DNA of 14,309 nucleotides from Chloroflexota bacterium (GTDB lineage: Bacteria; Chloroflexota; Ktedonobacteria; Ktedonobacterales; Ktedonobacteraceae). Positions 14,121 to 14,309 of this stretch are shown here, one piece after another (the first letter of the stretch is position 1; every line of letters begins with the position of its first letter). The translations under genes were made by a program, and so were the position numbers. The DNA is taken from the NCBI GenBank assembly GCA_005881495.1, contig VBHI01000126.1, positions 1 to 14,309 on the forward strand. The letters are read 5' to 3'. Below the pieces are notes generated by a model, which was not told the DNA's origin, did no database searches, and saw nothing but the letters and a program-made list of their open reading frames with translations.

Positions 14121-14309
14121 CTATATCATCTCCACGAACTCGTTGTCTCCGTAGATAGTGTGCTGCATAAACGTTCGCATGCACTGGAAACCAGCCTTCT
14201 CGTATGCCCTGATTGCTCGCTTATTGAAGGAGAGCACATAGAGACCTTTGCTTCCCCATTACAGTTGGACATGCGGCAACACGCTTTTGGCGAAGGCTCG
14301 CAATCCATC
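14121..14309 (-). pseudogene. C-terminal end of a GNAT acetyltransferase with an in-frame stop
   Basis: Reading the minus strand from the window edge gives a GNAT ending: FNKRAIRAYEKAGF is the motif-B block with the N-x-x-A-I-x-x-Y-E-K-x-G-F signature that contacts acetyl-CoA, followed by a short strand and the stop TAG at 14121-14123. The same frame continues upstream to the window edge (GLRAFAKSVLPHVQL) but is cut by a TAA at 14259-14261. No ATG with a ribosome site restarts translation in frame before the motif. The gene therefore appears broken, although a frame error in the sequence or a short distal fragment cannot be excluded. The N-terminal part lies outside the window. The substrate cannot be inferred from this end. 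Confidence 0.65.

Noticed and set aside
14126..14308. Minus-strand frame of 60 codons at the window end
   Set aside because: It overlaps the GNAT end in another frame; the GNAT frame has the recognisable acetyl-CoA motif.

Overview
The window looks like chromosomal DNA of a free-living, gene-rich bacterium. Secreted or membrane WD40 and HEAT repeat proteins, a MoxR/DUF58 pair, short Pro/Thr-rich membrane proteins and a nearby insertion sequence would suit the Chloroflexota, perhaps Ktedonobacteria. That placement is an inference from protein style, not from a marker gene.

Layout. (1) 1-1442: an insertion sequence with a DDE transposase on the minus strand. (2) 1571-2005: a small membrane-anchored protein of unknown function. 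(3) 2081-6115: an extended -10 promoter followed by a compact plus-strand run, accC (biotin carboxylase, unusually short C-terminus), fabF (beta-ketoacyl-ACP synthase II), accB (biotin carrier protein) and a GT9 glycosyltransferase. The first three make and use malonyl units for fatty acid synthesis. (4) 6274-7125: a single-pass membrane protein with a Pro-rich stalk, then a 23-bp perfect hairpin. (5) 7365-9670: overlapping moxR and DUF58 genes behind a promoter whose -10 region is tandemly duplicated. (6) 9735-10673: a ribose-phosphate pyrophosphokinase with its own strong promoter. (7) 10862-11170: a small helical orphan protein with direct repeats in front and a 27-bp hairpin behind. (8) 11374-11814, minus: a small polytopic membrane protein. 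(9) 12139-13983, minus: the most unusual locus. (10) 14121-14309, minus: the C-terminal end of a GNAT acetyltransferase gene with an in-frame stop, followed by a classical terminator.

The locus in (9) holds an ORF joining the first part of an ECF sigma factor region 2 to HEAT repeats. After a single TAG and five codons, in the same reading frame, comes a single-pass membrane protein with a seven-bladed WD40 propeller predicted outside the cell. Either this is one long sigma2-HEAT-TM-WD40 protein broken by one amber codon, or a tightly coupled two-gene pair arranged like sigma/anti-sigma operons but without the DNA-binding parts of a sigma factor.

No rRNA, tRNA or CRISPR array was seen. All functional assignments come from reading motifs in the translated sequence. 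No database search was possible.
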